Source: Planctomycetaceae bacterium (GTDB lineage: Bacteria; Planctomycetota; Planctomycetia; Pirellulales; Thermoguttaceae). Taken from it: a stretch of 20,529 bases of DNA. Each line of letters opens with the position of its first letter. The first letter of the stretch is position 1. The stretch lies in NCBI GenBank assembly GCA_009783865.1, contig WRCR01000016.1:1-20529 (forward strand). The letters run 5' to 3'. A program made the position numbers and the translations under genes. The notes under the pieces were generated by a model, which saw only the letters and a program-made list of their open reading frames with translations, did not search any database and was not told the DNA's origin. Positions 8,378 through 15,900 of this stretch are shown in pieces.

Positions 8378-8406
8378 ATTTTAACTTATTTATTAAAAAA
8401 TTGCAA
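8378..8406 (-). promoter_or_regulatory. Putative promoter of miaA
   Basis: On the minus strand, TTGCAA (8401-8406) and TAAAAT (8378-8383) are separated by 17 bases in an AT-rich stretch about 45 bases before the miaA start. They match consensus at 4/6 and 5/6. Confidence 0.45.
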
Positions 8407-8499
8407 ACGGAAAACAAAGTTTCAGGAAAAAATAATAGCGGCGTGCCGAAATCAGCCGCCGTCAACCGAGAAGAACTGCGGCAACACCGCAGACCTAAG

Positions 8500-8556
8500 A
8501 AAAAAACCTCCTGCGGACTTAAGAACAGCGAAGCAAAAAACTGCTGAGTCAGGAGG
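8500..8556 (-). terminator. Intrinsic terminator of the PEP-CTERM gene
   Basis: On the minus strand, GCCTCCTG and CAGGAGG-type arms (8550-8556 and 8507-8513) form a 7-bp GC-rich base, extended by an ACT/AGT pairing above a small internal loop. The stem is followed at once by seven T residues (8506-8500). It lies 65 bases after the PEP-CTERM stop. A further 6-bp hairpin (8476-8492) follows and may act as backup. Confidence 0.75.
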
Positions 8557-8620
8557 CACCCTTCCAGGGGAAACACTAAAAAACAGTAGGACGATGGATT
8601 CTTTTCGGTTAAACCGCCGG

Positions 8621-9079
8621 TTAAACAGTTTCCTCCGCTTTGCCAGCATGTTTCCGTCTAAGCAAAGGAATCATCGCTGTTGCACCGATACCCATTATCA
8701 GCAAAGTCCCGGGTTCGGGAGTGGGCGGCGGAGGCGGACCTGGCGGCGGAGGAGGCGGATATCTCGGCGTGTTTGGCATGTTCGGCGTATCCTGCGTCCT
8801 CGTAATCGAATCCGTCGGATTAAACGTATTCGTGTACGCAACCTGCTGGAGTTCCGGCAACGGCAGAAGGCTGGTAATAACCTGCTGGTTGCCTTCCATC
8901 GGGTTCATCGTGCAACCGTTGGACGTTTCCTGCCCCGACTTCACGGCAAGATTAAACGCTCCCAACAAACCGGTTGTATCGGCAGCACCGCTATCGGTGT
9001 CGATGTCCGCAAGGACTGTCGACGCGGATAACATCGCCAAAACCGAAGCAAAAATAAAACAATAAAAAACGTTCTTCAT
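8621..9079 (-). CDS. Small secreted PEP-CTERM-anchored protein with proline tract
   Basis: This 152-residue exported protein of unknown function has a PEP-CTERM sorting tail. The start is taken at 9079 rather than an earlier in-frame ATG at 9133. Position 9079 has a good ribosome site (AGAGGT, 9085-9090) and directly begins a signal peptide of about 24 residues (MKN, hydrophobic core, VLA/DID); 9133 lies almost at the predicted transcription start. The mature part is low in complexity and ends in a proline tract (two runs of five to six Pro around one Gly). The tail is PEPG (PEP at 121-123), a hydrophobic helix and RRKHAGK, the three-part PEP-CTERM signal recognised by exosortase systems, which removes the tail and places the protein at the cell surface or matrix. 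No exosortase gene is in the window. The body has no recognised domain. It is a single-gene unit with its own promoter and terminator. Confidence 0.85.
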   Translation of the reverse strand: MKNVFYCFIFASVLAMLSASTVLADIDTDSGAADTTGLLGAFNLAVKSGQETSNGCTMNPMEGNQQVITSLLPLPELQQVAYTNTFNPTDSITRTQDTPNMPNTPRYPPPPPPGPPPPPTPEPGTLLIMGIGATAMIPLLRRKHAGKAEETV

Positions 9080-9154
9080 AATACACCTCTTTTCTGGTAA
9101 AAAAGTACAACAGTCAAAAACCGGCAATAACACGGTTCAATCCTTGTACTTTGC

Positions 9155-9183
9155 ATTATCCCATATAATTTCAATAATGTCAA
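9155..9183 (-). promoter_or_regulatory. Strong sigma70-type promoter of the PEP-CTERM gene
   Basis: On the minus strand a perfect TTGACA -35 box (9178-9183) lies 17 bases before a GATAAT -10 box (9155-9160). Transcription should start near 9148, giving a leader of about 70 bases to the ATG at 9079. This is the best consensus promoter in the window. Confidence 0.75.
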
Positions 9184-9319
9184 CAGTTAAACCCCGAAAA
9201 TGGACGAAATATTCATAAAATTTTGAAAAACCCTCGATTTCCCTTATTTTCCCTAATTTTACAGGTTTCCGATTTCAGTCCGCTGACTAACAATCACTCT
9301 GGCTGGGTATTGTACATGC

Positions 9320-9353
9320 AAACACTGTGCCAAAACGAATATCAGTGTTTTTT
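9320..9353 (+). repeat. Inverted repeat AAACACTG...CAGTGTTT followed by T-run
   Basis: Perfect 8-base arms (9320-9327, 9343-9350) flank a 15-base loop, and the T-run extends to 9353 on the plus strand. It has terminator form, but no plus-strand gene lies upstream and the stem is AT-rich, so it may be chance or may block antisense transcription. Confidence 0.3.
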
Positions 9354-9424
9354 AGCGATTTGACGGTATTTCAACGTGTTATTAAGGTTTTCGGAAAATA
9401 AATTTCAAATTGTGGTTTTATACT

Positions 9425-9451
9425 GTATCATTTTGATTTGCACAATGATAC
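9425..9451. repeat. Inverted repeat GTATCATT...AATGATAC
   Basis: Perfect 8-base arms (9425-9432, 9444-9451) extend to 11 bases with one mismatch and leave a 5-base loop. It lies about 50 bases beyond the RsbW-like stop. It could be a weak transcript-end hairpin or a protein-binding dyad; no T-run follows on the minus strand. Confidence 0.35.
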
Positions 9452-9502
9452 AAACTTCAAAAAGTGCATGAATTTTGAACACAAGTTTACGTTTATCGAA
9501 AA

Positions 9503-9949
9503 TTAACCCGGTTTTTCGATTTCAAATTCCAGAACATTGCCAACGTCGTTCCATTTTGACCAACTGGTGAACTGCCGGATAAGCAGCACACCGCGTCCCG
9601 AAGCCATCAACAGGTTATCTTCTTTAGTAGGGTCTGGAACAGAGTCGGGGTCGAAACCGTTGCCTTCGTCTTCGATTCTTGCATAGACAAGTTTGCCGTT
9701 CAGTCGACAAATAACGTGTACTTGTTTTTCGAGGTCGGAATGATTGCCGTGCTGAACCGCATTTATCAATGCTTCTTCAAAAGTCATATTTGCGGCGAAG
9801 GCTTCTTTCATTCCCCAGCCGGCACTTTCCAACTGCGCCATTATTTCGTCAATAAAAGAATGAGCAGCATCCATACTGCTGTCAAAAGAAAACTCTTTCG
9901 TCCACAGCCAGTCCGTTGATGTCTGTCTCAAATCAAACGCATCGCTCAT
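9503..9949 (-). CDS. RsbW-like serine kinase/anti-sigma ATPase (HATPase_c_2)
   Basis: This 148-residue cytoplasmic protein has a single GHKL ATPase domain. Visible motifs are the N-box FEEALINAVQHGN (E58/E59, N63), G1 as D94-E-G-N-G98, and G2 as SGRGVLLIRQF. It has no HisKA dimerisation domain and no membrane segment, which separates it from sensor kinases and matches the RsbW/SpoIIAB group. Such proteins bind a sigma factor or another target and phosphorylate a STAS-domain antagonist. The gene follows the STAS gene by 66 bases on the same strand, the usual antagonist-then-kinase order. The ATG at 9949 has a strong ribosome site (GGAGGA, 9956-9961, 6-base spacing). A strong hairpin lies in the gap upstream and may reduce its expression. 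The target is unknown; no sigma factor is encoded nearby. Many planctomycete copies of this family have targets other than sigma factors. Confidence 0.85.
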   Translation of the reverse strand: MSDAFDLRQTSTDWLWTKEFSFDSSMDAAHSFIDEIMAQLESAGWGMKEAFAANMTFEEALINAVQHGNHSDLEKQVHVICRLNGKLVYARIEDEGNGFDPDSVPDPTKEDNLLMASGRGVLLIRQFTSWSKWNDVGNVLEFEIEKPG

Positions 9950-9977
9950 GAGGGTTCCTCCGCGTCAAAACAAAATG

Positions 9978-10003
9978 CGGCAGAGTACGGAGTACTCTGT
10001 CCG
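9978..10003 (-). promoter_or_regulatory. Intercistronic hairpin between STAS and RsbW-like genes, attenuator-like
   Basis: In the minus-strand transcript, CAGAGTAC and GTACTCTG pair perfectly around a 3-base loop. CGG/CCG extends the stem to 11 bp with one bulged A. CATTTTGTTTTG follows, resembling a leaky terminator tract. The stem starts 12 bases after the STAS stop and ends about 28 bases before the next ATG. Confidence 0.5.
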
Positions 10004-10015
10004 ATGTGTTTTACA

Positions 10016-10369
10016 TTATTGGAAACTTCGGATACTCTCGTCCTGGTCTCTTTTGATAGTAAAAACATTGTCAAGCCGGGTAATGCGGAACGCCTCCATT
10101 ATGTTGTCGTCAATTGCGCAAAGGACCAGAGCGGATTTCGCTTCCTTTATCTTCTTGTTCAGTGTTATCAATGCCCGCAGAGCGGAACTAGACATAAAAA
10201 GAACTTTTGAAAAATCCACAACAAGTTTGCGGCAGGAAACGTCGTCCAGAAGTTCCAGCAACTGGTCGCCCCACTCTTGAATAACCAAATCATCATTCAA
10301 TTTCATGTCATTGCAAGTTGCGATAGTAACATCGGCAATTTTCTTGACTTCAATTCTCTCTTTAACCAT
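10016..10369 (-). CDS. STAS-domain anti-sigma factor antagonist (RsbV/SpoIIAA-like)
   Basis: This 117-residue single-domain STAS protein is expected to be the phosphorylatable antagonist of the RsbW-like kinase encoded just downstream. The signature is KLVVDFSKVLFMSSSALRAL. By alignment with the FIDSTGLG motif of RsbV, the acceptor serine is probably S61; the usual Asp before it is Ser and the Gly after it is Ala. The start chosen is the ATG at 10369, with GGAG (10379-10382) nine bases upstream; a TTG at 10384 would add five residues but would overlap that ribosome site. A candidate promoter lies in the gap before it, so the pair may be transcribed both alone and from the upstream kinase gene. 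In the unphosphorylated form such proteins bind the kinase and free its target. The regulated process cannot be read from this window. Confidence 0.85.
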   Translation of the reverse strand: MVKERIEVKKIADVTIATCNDMKLNDDLVIQEWGDQLLELLDDVSCRKLVVDFSKVLFMSSSALRALITLNKKIKEAKSALVLCAIDDNIMEAFRITRLDNVFTIKRDQDESIRSFQ

Positions 10370-10445
10370 TTCAAAGTTCTCCAAAAAAGTTTTTTTCTAA
10401 ACAAAAAGGGTTCCTAAAACAAAATGTTCATACAACGTTTCGGTA

Positions 10446-10474
10446 ATTGTACCGGAATTTTTCGGGAAATGCAA
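10446..10474 (-). promoter_or_regulatory. Candidate promoter of the STAS/RsbW-like pair
   Basis: On the minus strand TTGCAT (10469-10474) and TACAAT (10446-10451) are separated by 17 bases. The -10 box is good (5/6) and the -35 box poor (3/6). The -10 region overlaps a small palindrome (CGGTA-ATTG-TACCG on the plus strand), a possible operator. Confidence 0.35.
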
Positions 10475-10497
10475 TTCTATACAAAAAATAATTCCGC

Positions 10498-12621
10498 CTA
10501 TTTCACATATTTTTTTACCATATTGACTAAAATTTGTTTTTCAACCGGCTTGGCAATGTAATTGTCGCAGCCCGCCGCAATGGTTTTTTCTTTGTCGCCG
10601 GTCAAAACGTGTGCGGTGATAGCAATAATCGGCTTTGTGTATCCCTGTGAACGGAGCAGCGAAACCGCCTCGTATCCGTCCATGACCGGCATCTGCATGT
10701 CCATTAGGACAATATCGTAAAACAGCCCGTCATCGATAGCCAGATTGATTTTGTCTACTGCTATTTTTCCGTTGTCGGCGATGTCCACTCTAGCACCCGC
10801 ATCTCTTAACTGGGTCGCTATCACAATTTGATTTATGAGCATGTCTTCTACAAGCAGGATTCGGAAATTCTTAAGCGGATGTTGTCCGGCAACATCCTTT
10901 TCTTCATTCTGCTTTTCTACATTACCGTCAAATGCCGGGTTGGTTTTTTGTGAATTCACATATTTGGAAGAAGACGAGTCAGAACCAGTTAATGTTCCCG
11001 ATTCTTTTTTGCGTATTTTTTCCAATACAGCGGCTGCCTGTTCTTCATTCGGCAGAAAAACATTTAGTTGCAGCGTAAAATTACTCCCCTTGTTCGGTGT
11101 GCTGGAAACCGTTATATCACCGTCCATAAGTTGAGCAAGGCGGCGGGCGATACTCAAACCGAGACCGTTTCCGCCGAAACGGCGTTTATTCGATTGGTCT
11201 ACCTGCGTCAGCGGTTCGAATATTTTTTCCAAATCGTCTTTGAATATCCCTATACCGGTGTCAATAACTTCAATTCGCAAGAGAGCGGAATTTGGAACCT
11301 TCCGCGAGTTAGGTGTATTCTGCTCCGCCGTGTCCGCCACACCGCCGCTTATGGGGACCGCCTCACAGTGAACGGCTATCGAACCGTTGTTGGTAAATTT
11401 AACGGCATTATCTATTAAATTCAATAATATCTGCCGCAGCCGGACGGGGTCGCTCAAAATCAATTCCGGCATCGGTTCCTTATAACGGACGGAAAAATCA
11501 AGATGTTTTGCAACGATATCATTATGCTCCATCTGCCAAACGTCTTCAATTACCTGTTTGATAGACAAAGGGACGGATTCTATTTGCAGCAGATTCGACT
11601 CGATGCGGGAATAATCGAGAATGTCGTTGATAATCGTCAGAAGGTTCTGTCCGCTCTTTTGAATGATTTCAAAAATACCTTTTGATTCCTCGACAACTTC
11701 CGGCGGACAAACGTTTTCTATACGCTGTACCAGAATGTTCGAAAAACCGAGCAAAGCGTTCATCGGCGTTCTGACTTCGTGACTTACACTCGACAAAAAT
11801 TCACCCTTTGCCTTAACGGCTGCTTGCGACAGTTTCCTTGCAGCCGCCAAATTATCTTCATTCTGCCTGATTTTTTTCTGATAAACCTTCGCATAAACGA
11901 AAAACCAAGTACTGCAAAAATAAAGGGCAAGGAACAAGACAAGAAGCAGGGAAAAACAATTTGCCATGAAGCCGCTCTCTTCCATAAAGTCGATAACGAG
12001 AATTGCTTCCGTCTTGCTGTTTCTGTCTTTAAGAGGAGCGGCGGCAATAAAATAGTATCCGTTTTTCTCGCGGAAATTGTGATCTGACAAGTTGATAGCA
12101 TGCGCCGTGCTGTCAATTGAATCTCTGATAAATGCGCCTTCAATGAAGGAAGTTAGTTTAATTTCTGTGTTCAGAACGGTATCCCGGCTGGAAACAATCT
12201 TTGTTAGAACATTTGCGTCATCCTGATTTTTCCGCAGTGTATAAATCTGTCCGATAAACGGAAAAGAAGACAGAGAATTGAAATAATGCTGTATTTCGGC
12301 GAGAACCGGAGAATCTGCCAGCGTATTTTCGTTGATTTCCGAATGTTTGAGTTTCTCTACAGTTGCCGCGGCTTCCAGCAGGATACTCATGTAAGTTCGG
12401 CTTTCATCCTGCCTGACTTTGTTGATGCCGCTGTGTGAAAAGAAGAATCCAATGAACAAAGCCGCAAGAAAAATTATGCCGTGAACGGTTATAGTTTTAG
12501 CCGTAAAACCGTTTTTGTACATCCAGTGAAACAAAAACAGTGCGAATAAAACCGCAGCCGGAACAATGATAATATCCCAGTTTAGGTAAGCAGCAATTGA
12601 AAAAAGCGGCAAAAACGTCAT
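10498..12621 (-). CDS. Membrane-bound hybrid sensor histidine kinase with receiver domain, paralogue of the kinase at 942
   Basis: This 707-residue kinase has the same plan as the one at 942-3317. Two N-terminal membrane helices (about 13-32 and 44-62) precede an extracytoplasmic region of about 160 residues and a third helix near 225-247. HisKA has SHEVRTPMN with H281. The HATPase has its N-box at N405, G1 at D454-TGIG and G2 as GGNGLGLS. The receiver has E592/D593 and acceptor D641 in MDMQMPVMDG. HisKA, HATPase and receiver resemble the first kinase closely (for example LRDAGAxVDI and KPIIAxTA in both). The sensor is more diverged and lacks the EF-hand-like loop. It stops 128 bases before the STAS gene on the same strand, so it may feed that module, although no direct domain link is visible. 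The ATG at 12621 has no clear ribosome site. Its signal is unknown. Confidence 0.92.
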   Translation of the reverse strand: MTFLPLFSIAAYLNWDIIIVPAAVLFALFLFHWMYKNGFTAKTITVHGIIFLAALFIGFFFSHSGINKVRQDESRTYMSILLEAAATVEKLKHSEINENTLADSPVLAEIQHYFNSLSSFPFIGQIYTLRKNQDDANVLTKIVSSRDTVLNTEIKLTSFIEGAFIRDSIDSTAHAINLSDHNFREKNGYYFIAAAPLKDRNSKTEAILVIDFMEESGFMANCFSLLLVLFLALYFCSTWFFVYAKVYQKKIRQNEDNLAAARKLSQAAVKAKGEFLSSVSHEVRTPMNALLGFSNILVQRIENVCPPEVVEESKGIFEIIQKSGQNLLTIINDILDYSRIESNLLQIESVPLSIKQVIEDVWQMEHNDIVAKHLDFSVRYKEPMPELILSDPVRLRQILLNLIDNAVKFTNNGSIAVHCEAVPISGGVADTAEQNTPNSRKVPNSALLRIEVIDTGIGIFKDDLEKIFEPLTQVDQSNKRRFGGNGLGLSIARRLAQLMDGDITVSSTPNKGSNFTLQLNVFLPNEEQAAAVLEKIRKKESGTLTGSDSSSSKYVNSQKTNPAFDGNVEKQNEEKDVAGQHPLKNFRILLVEDMLINQIVIATQLRDAGARVDIADNGKIAVDKINLAIDDGLFYDIVLMDMQMPVMDGYEAVSLLRSQGYTKPIIAITAHVLTGDKEKTIAAGCDNYIAKPVEKQILVNMVKKYVK

Positions 12622-12925
12622 CGAGTCAACATTCTCAAAATTTTACGTAAAACATACGTATTTTCGTATTATCGTCAAAAAATTGCAAGCCCCCCCAAAA
12701 GATTTTTCGTACCCCGCATTTTGTTCTTAAAATGCTGCCGTCTGTCAGTCCTATTTTAACATTTGGCGGTTAGCGGCGAGTAATAAACAAAAATAATAAT
12801 ATCCGCCGGTTACTACGCAGAATGACACCGAAAAAACTCCCCCTATACCATAATTCTCTCGGGTATGGTATCATCAGCCGTGCTACATTTCTAATCTATT
12901 TAACATTTAACGAACCATTAAAAAA
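12622..12925. other. 304-base divergent spacer between hybrid kinase and FAD oxidoreductase genes
   Basis: No gene is visible. The spacer should hold the promoters of both flanking genes. The minus strand shows no convincing box pair. On the plus strand TTAACA (12756-12761) and AGTAAT (12779-12784) are 17 bases apart, a weak candidate. It also holds a run of seven C residues, a 7-bp AT-rich hairpin (12716-12735) and the dyad at 12845-12871. Confidence 0.5.
12845..12871. promoter_or_regulatory. Operator-like dyad ATACCATA-N11-TATGGTAT
   Basis: Perfect 8-base inverted arms (12845-12852 and 12864-12871) have centres 19 bases apart, near two helical turns. They lie 54 bases before the oxidoreductase start and downstream of the weak candidate promoter. 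This suits a dimeric repressor site or an mRNA leader hairpin. The cognate regulator is not evident in the window. Confidence 0.45.
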
Positions 12926-15900
12926 ATGATGCAGCGTATTTTATTCCTCGTTTTATTTTCTGTTTCCTTGAGCGCAGTCGTTGCCGCCCAAGAAATTGGC
13001 AAAGAGAAATTTGTCACCATTTCGGACCGGCAACTGCCGATTGCCTACGAAGTTGACGTTCTAGTCGTCGGCGGTTCAACCGGTGATGTTGCCGCCGCTA
13101 TCGAAGCCGCAAAGGCAGGAGCAAAGACCATGCTCATTACTGACCGTCCCTATCTCGGCGACGATATGACGGCAACACTTCAACTTTGGCTCGAACCCGA
13201 TGCGGAACTAGACGACCCGCTGGCGGCAGCGATTTATAACGACCCCGATAGAGGTAAACCAACTTCGCCGGTTAATGTGGTACTCGGTGCGCAAAAGAAA
13301 ATTCCGTTCACTTATAATGTTGCCGAACCGATTGCTGCGGCACATCCCGACACTGCCAGCAAAAATCGCCTCTATGACGGAAAAGCAACGAACCCTACAA
13401 ACGAAAGTATTCAGATTGACGGCGATGCGACAATCACGGTTGACCTGCAAAAATCGCAGCCGGTCGGCGTTGTGTCGCTCTTCGGATTCTATCGAAAAGA
13501 CGAATTCGTCATCGGTTCCGCAGCGGTCTCCGCAAGCGATGACGCAAAGACATGGAAGGAAATCGGCAACGCACCGCTGGCACCGGAATCGGAGGGCGTA
13601 ACGACAAGGGATGCTGCCCTCGAATTCCGTCTGGTTCTCGACCAGCCGCTCACGACGCGGTATTTGAAACTCAACGTCAAGAAGGCCGAGACCGCCAGTC
13701 GGGTGCTGCTCGGCGAAATCGTAGTGCTGTCTGACAAGGACCTGATTCCCAAACCGTTAGTTACCACTTGGCAACCGAAGGAAGGTGAAAAATACACACA
13801 TCCCGCACCGAGACCGATGCACGTCAAAATGGTACTCGACAAAGCACTCGAAGAAGCCGGTGTGAAATTTTTGTATTCGACGTATTTTCAAGGAACCTTA
13901 TTTTCTAAAACGGAAAATGATGCAAGGGGTGCTGTCATCAATAACCGGGCAGGAAAGCAAGCAATTCTTGCGAAGAAAATTATCGGGCTTTTCAATGCCA
14001 AAGGCGGACCTATTTCGCCAGTGACTTCAGGGACAGCCGAATTCGTTGTCATCGGCGGCGCGCCGAAGGAAATCGACGCAGAACAATATCCGCTCCTGAA
14101 AAATGCTTCTTATGAAATTATGGGCGAACCGTTCTACGGAGCGTTTGCGCATTCGGCATTCTATGGTCGCGGAATGCCGAGCCCGATAAGGGCAAGGAGC
14201 GGTACGTTTCCCATTATCCGATATACATTTCCATTGGAGGGAGATACGGCTGCCAAATGTTTTGCCGGTGACTTGAAAGCCATTGGTGAACTTGAGAAAC
14301 AGATTCGGTTGGCAACCTACGACCCCAATCAGCAGTTCACGACGGACAAAATTTCCTTTCGGGCAAAAGGTGTAAAATACCTCAATACGCCGCAAATTAT
14401 CGCCGTCGGACGTAAATTCGGCACCGCAACGGCGAAGGAAGCCGCCAAGATTGGAAAAATCAATCCGGCGGACTTGGGGGTTCTATACAACCCGCTTTAC
14501 GGCGGGCAAAAGCCGGAAACAGTTCCCGGTGATGTCAAGGAATCTTTATCAAACGTAAAAGTGGTCAAAGAACCGCTCGGCTATGTGAAACAAGGTGAGC
14601 AAAAAATTCCCGTTGTCGGCGAATATGATGTTATCGTTGTCGGCGGCGGAACAACCGGCGCGCCCGCCGGTATTGCTGCCGCCCGGCAGGGGGCGAAAAC
14701 ACTGGTTCTCGAATATCTGCACGACCTCGGCGGAATGGGAACGGCTGGCGCAATCTCGATTTACTATTGGGGCAACCGCGTTGGATTTACCAAAGAAGTC
14801 GAAGACGGCAAAGCATCTTGGATTATCGAACACCGTAATCATTGGTGGCGGTCGAAACTCGCCGAAGCCGGTGCCGATGTTTGGTACGGCGTTCTCGGCA
14901 CCGGTGCAATAGTTGAGTCCGGCGGAAGCACACCGCGGGTCAAGGGCGTTGTGATTGCTACACCGCAGGGTCCGAAAGCCGTTTTAACGAAGAACGTCAT
15001 TGACGCAACCGGTAACGGCGACCTTGCGATTGCCGCCGGAGCGGAGACTATTTTCGTTGACAATGCCGAAATCGCCGCTCAGGGACACGGTTTGCCGCCG
15101 CGGCACCTCGGCATGTCTTACACCAATACCGACTATATGTACGTCGAGGAAACCGACATGGAAGACCTCACGCATGTCTTTGTCTATGGCAAGGAAAAAT
15201 TCCCGTGGTCTTTCGACATGGGCAAAATAATTGACTCGCGGGAACGCCGAATCGTTGTCGGCGACTTCACGTTCACTGCGCTTGACCAAGTTAATAAGCG
15301 TACTTACCCGGATACGATTTGCCGAACGCGGAGCAATTTCGATTCTCACGGTTATACTACCGACCCGTTTTTTGAAATAGTTCATTTGCACCATGATGGT
15401 CATTTCTGCGACATTCCATTGCGGAGTTGTCTGCCGCTGGGACTCGATGGAATCTTCGTCGGCGGCTTGGCAACGAGTTGTCACCGCGATGCGATTCCGA
15501 TTATCCGTATGCAGCCCGACTTGCAAAATCAGGGATACGCTCTCGGCTGTCTTGCGGCAAAGGCGGCGAAGGATAATGTCCCGTTGCGGCAACTTGACAT
15601 CAAACCGGTGCAGCAGCATCTCGTTGACATCGGCAATCTGCCGGAGTCAGTATTGACCGACATAGATAATTACGGCGAGACCATCAAGGATTTGCCGGAT
15701 GCGATTAAAACGGTAACGGATGATTTCAAAGGTACGACGCTCTTGCTCTGGTATCCTGACGAGTCGCTGCCGCTTCTCAAGGAAGCGTATTCCAAAGCGA
15801 AAGAAACTGACCACAAAATTGCTTACGCTAAATTGCTTGCGGCACTCGGCGATTCGACGGGAGCCGATGCCCTGCTTGATGCCGTGAAGGAATTCGATGA

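Larger units (their letters stand above)
9184..9502. other. AT-rich 319-base spacer without a gene
   Basis: The spacer lies between the PEP-CTERM promoter and the stop of the RsbW-like gene. No credible reading frame is present. It contains two inverted repeats, listed separately. It probably serves as the 3' flank of the signalling cluster and the upstream region of the PEP-CTERM promoter. Confidence 0.6.

Noticed and set aside
8606..8626. Short direct repeat CGGTTAAAC (two copies) at the end of the PEP-CTERM gene
   Set aside because: Two 9-base copies with a 3-base gap are too little to call an attachment site or repeat element, and no integrase or other mobile gene is present.
8640..9065. 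Plus-strand glycine-rich reading frame opposite the PEP-CTERM gene
   Set aside because: The Gly run is the reverse complement of the proline tract. The minus-strand frame has a signal peptide, PEP-CTERM tail, promoter and terminator; this one has none.
9080..9133. Longer N-terminus for the PEP-CTERM protein starting at 9133
   Set aside because: The extra 18 residues would precede a complete signal peptide, the start would lie almost at the predicted transcription start, and 9079 has a clear ribosome site.
10384..10384. TTG start adding five residues to the STAS protein
   Set aside because: It would put the start on top of the GGAG ribosome site that serves the ATG at 10369.
12691..12697. 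Run of C residues in the divergent spacer as a phase-variation tract
   Set aside because: It has only seven C residues, lies far from any start codon and outside the recognised promoter boxes, so a switch is not supported.
14984..15619. Minus-strand open frame of 211 codons inside the FAD oxidoreductase gene
   Set aside because: It lies wholly inside a gene with clear family motifs and has no coding features of its own.
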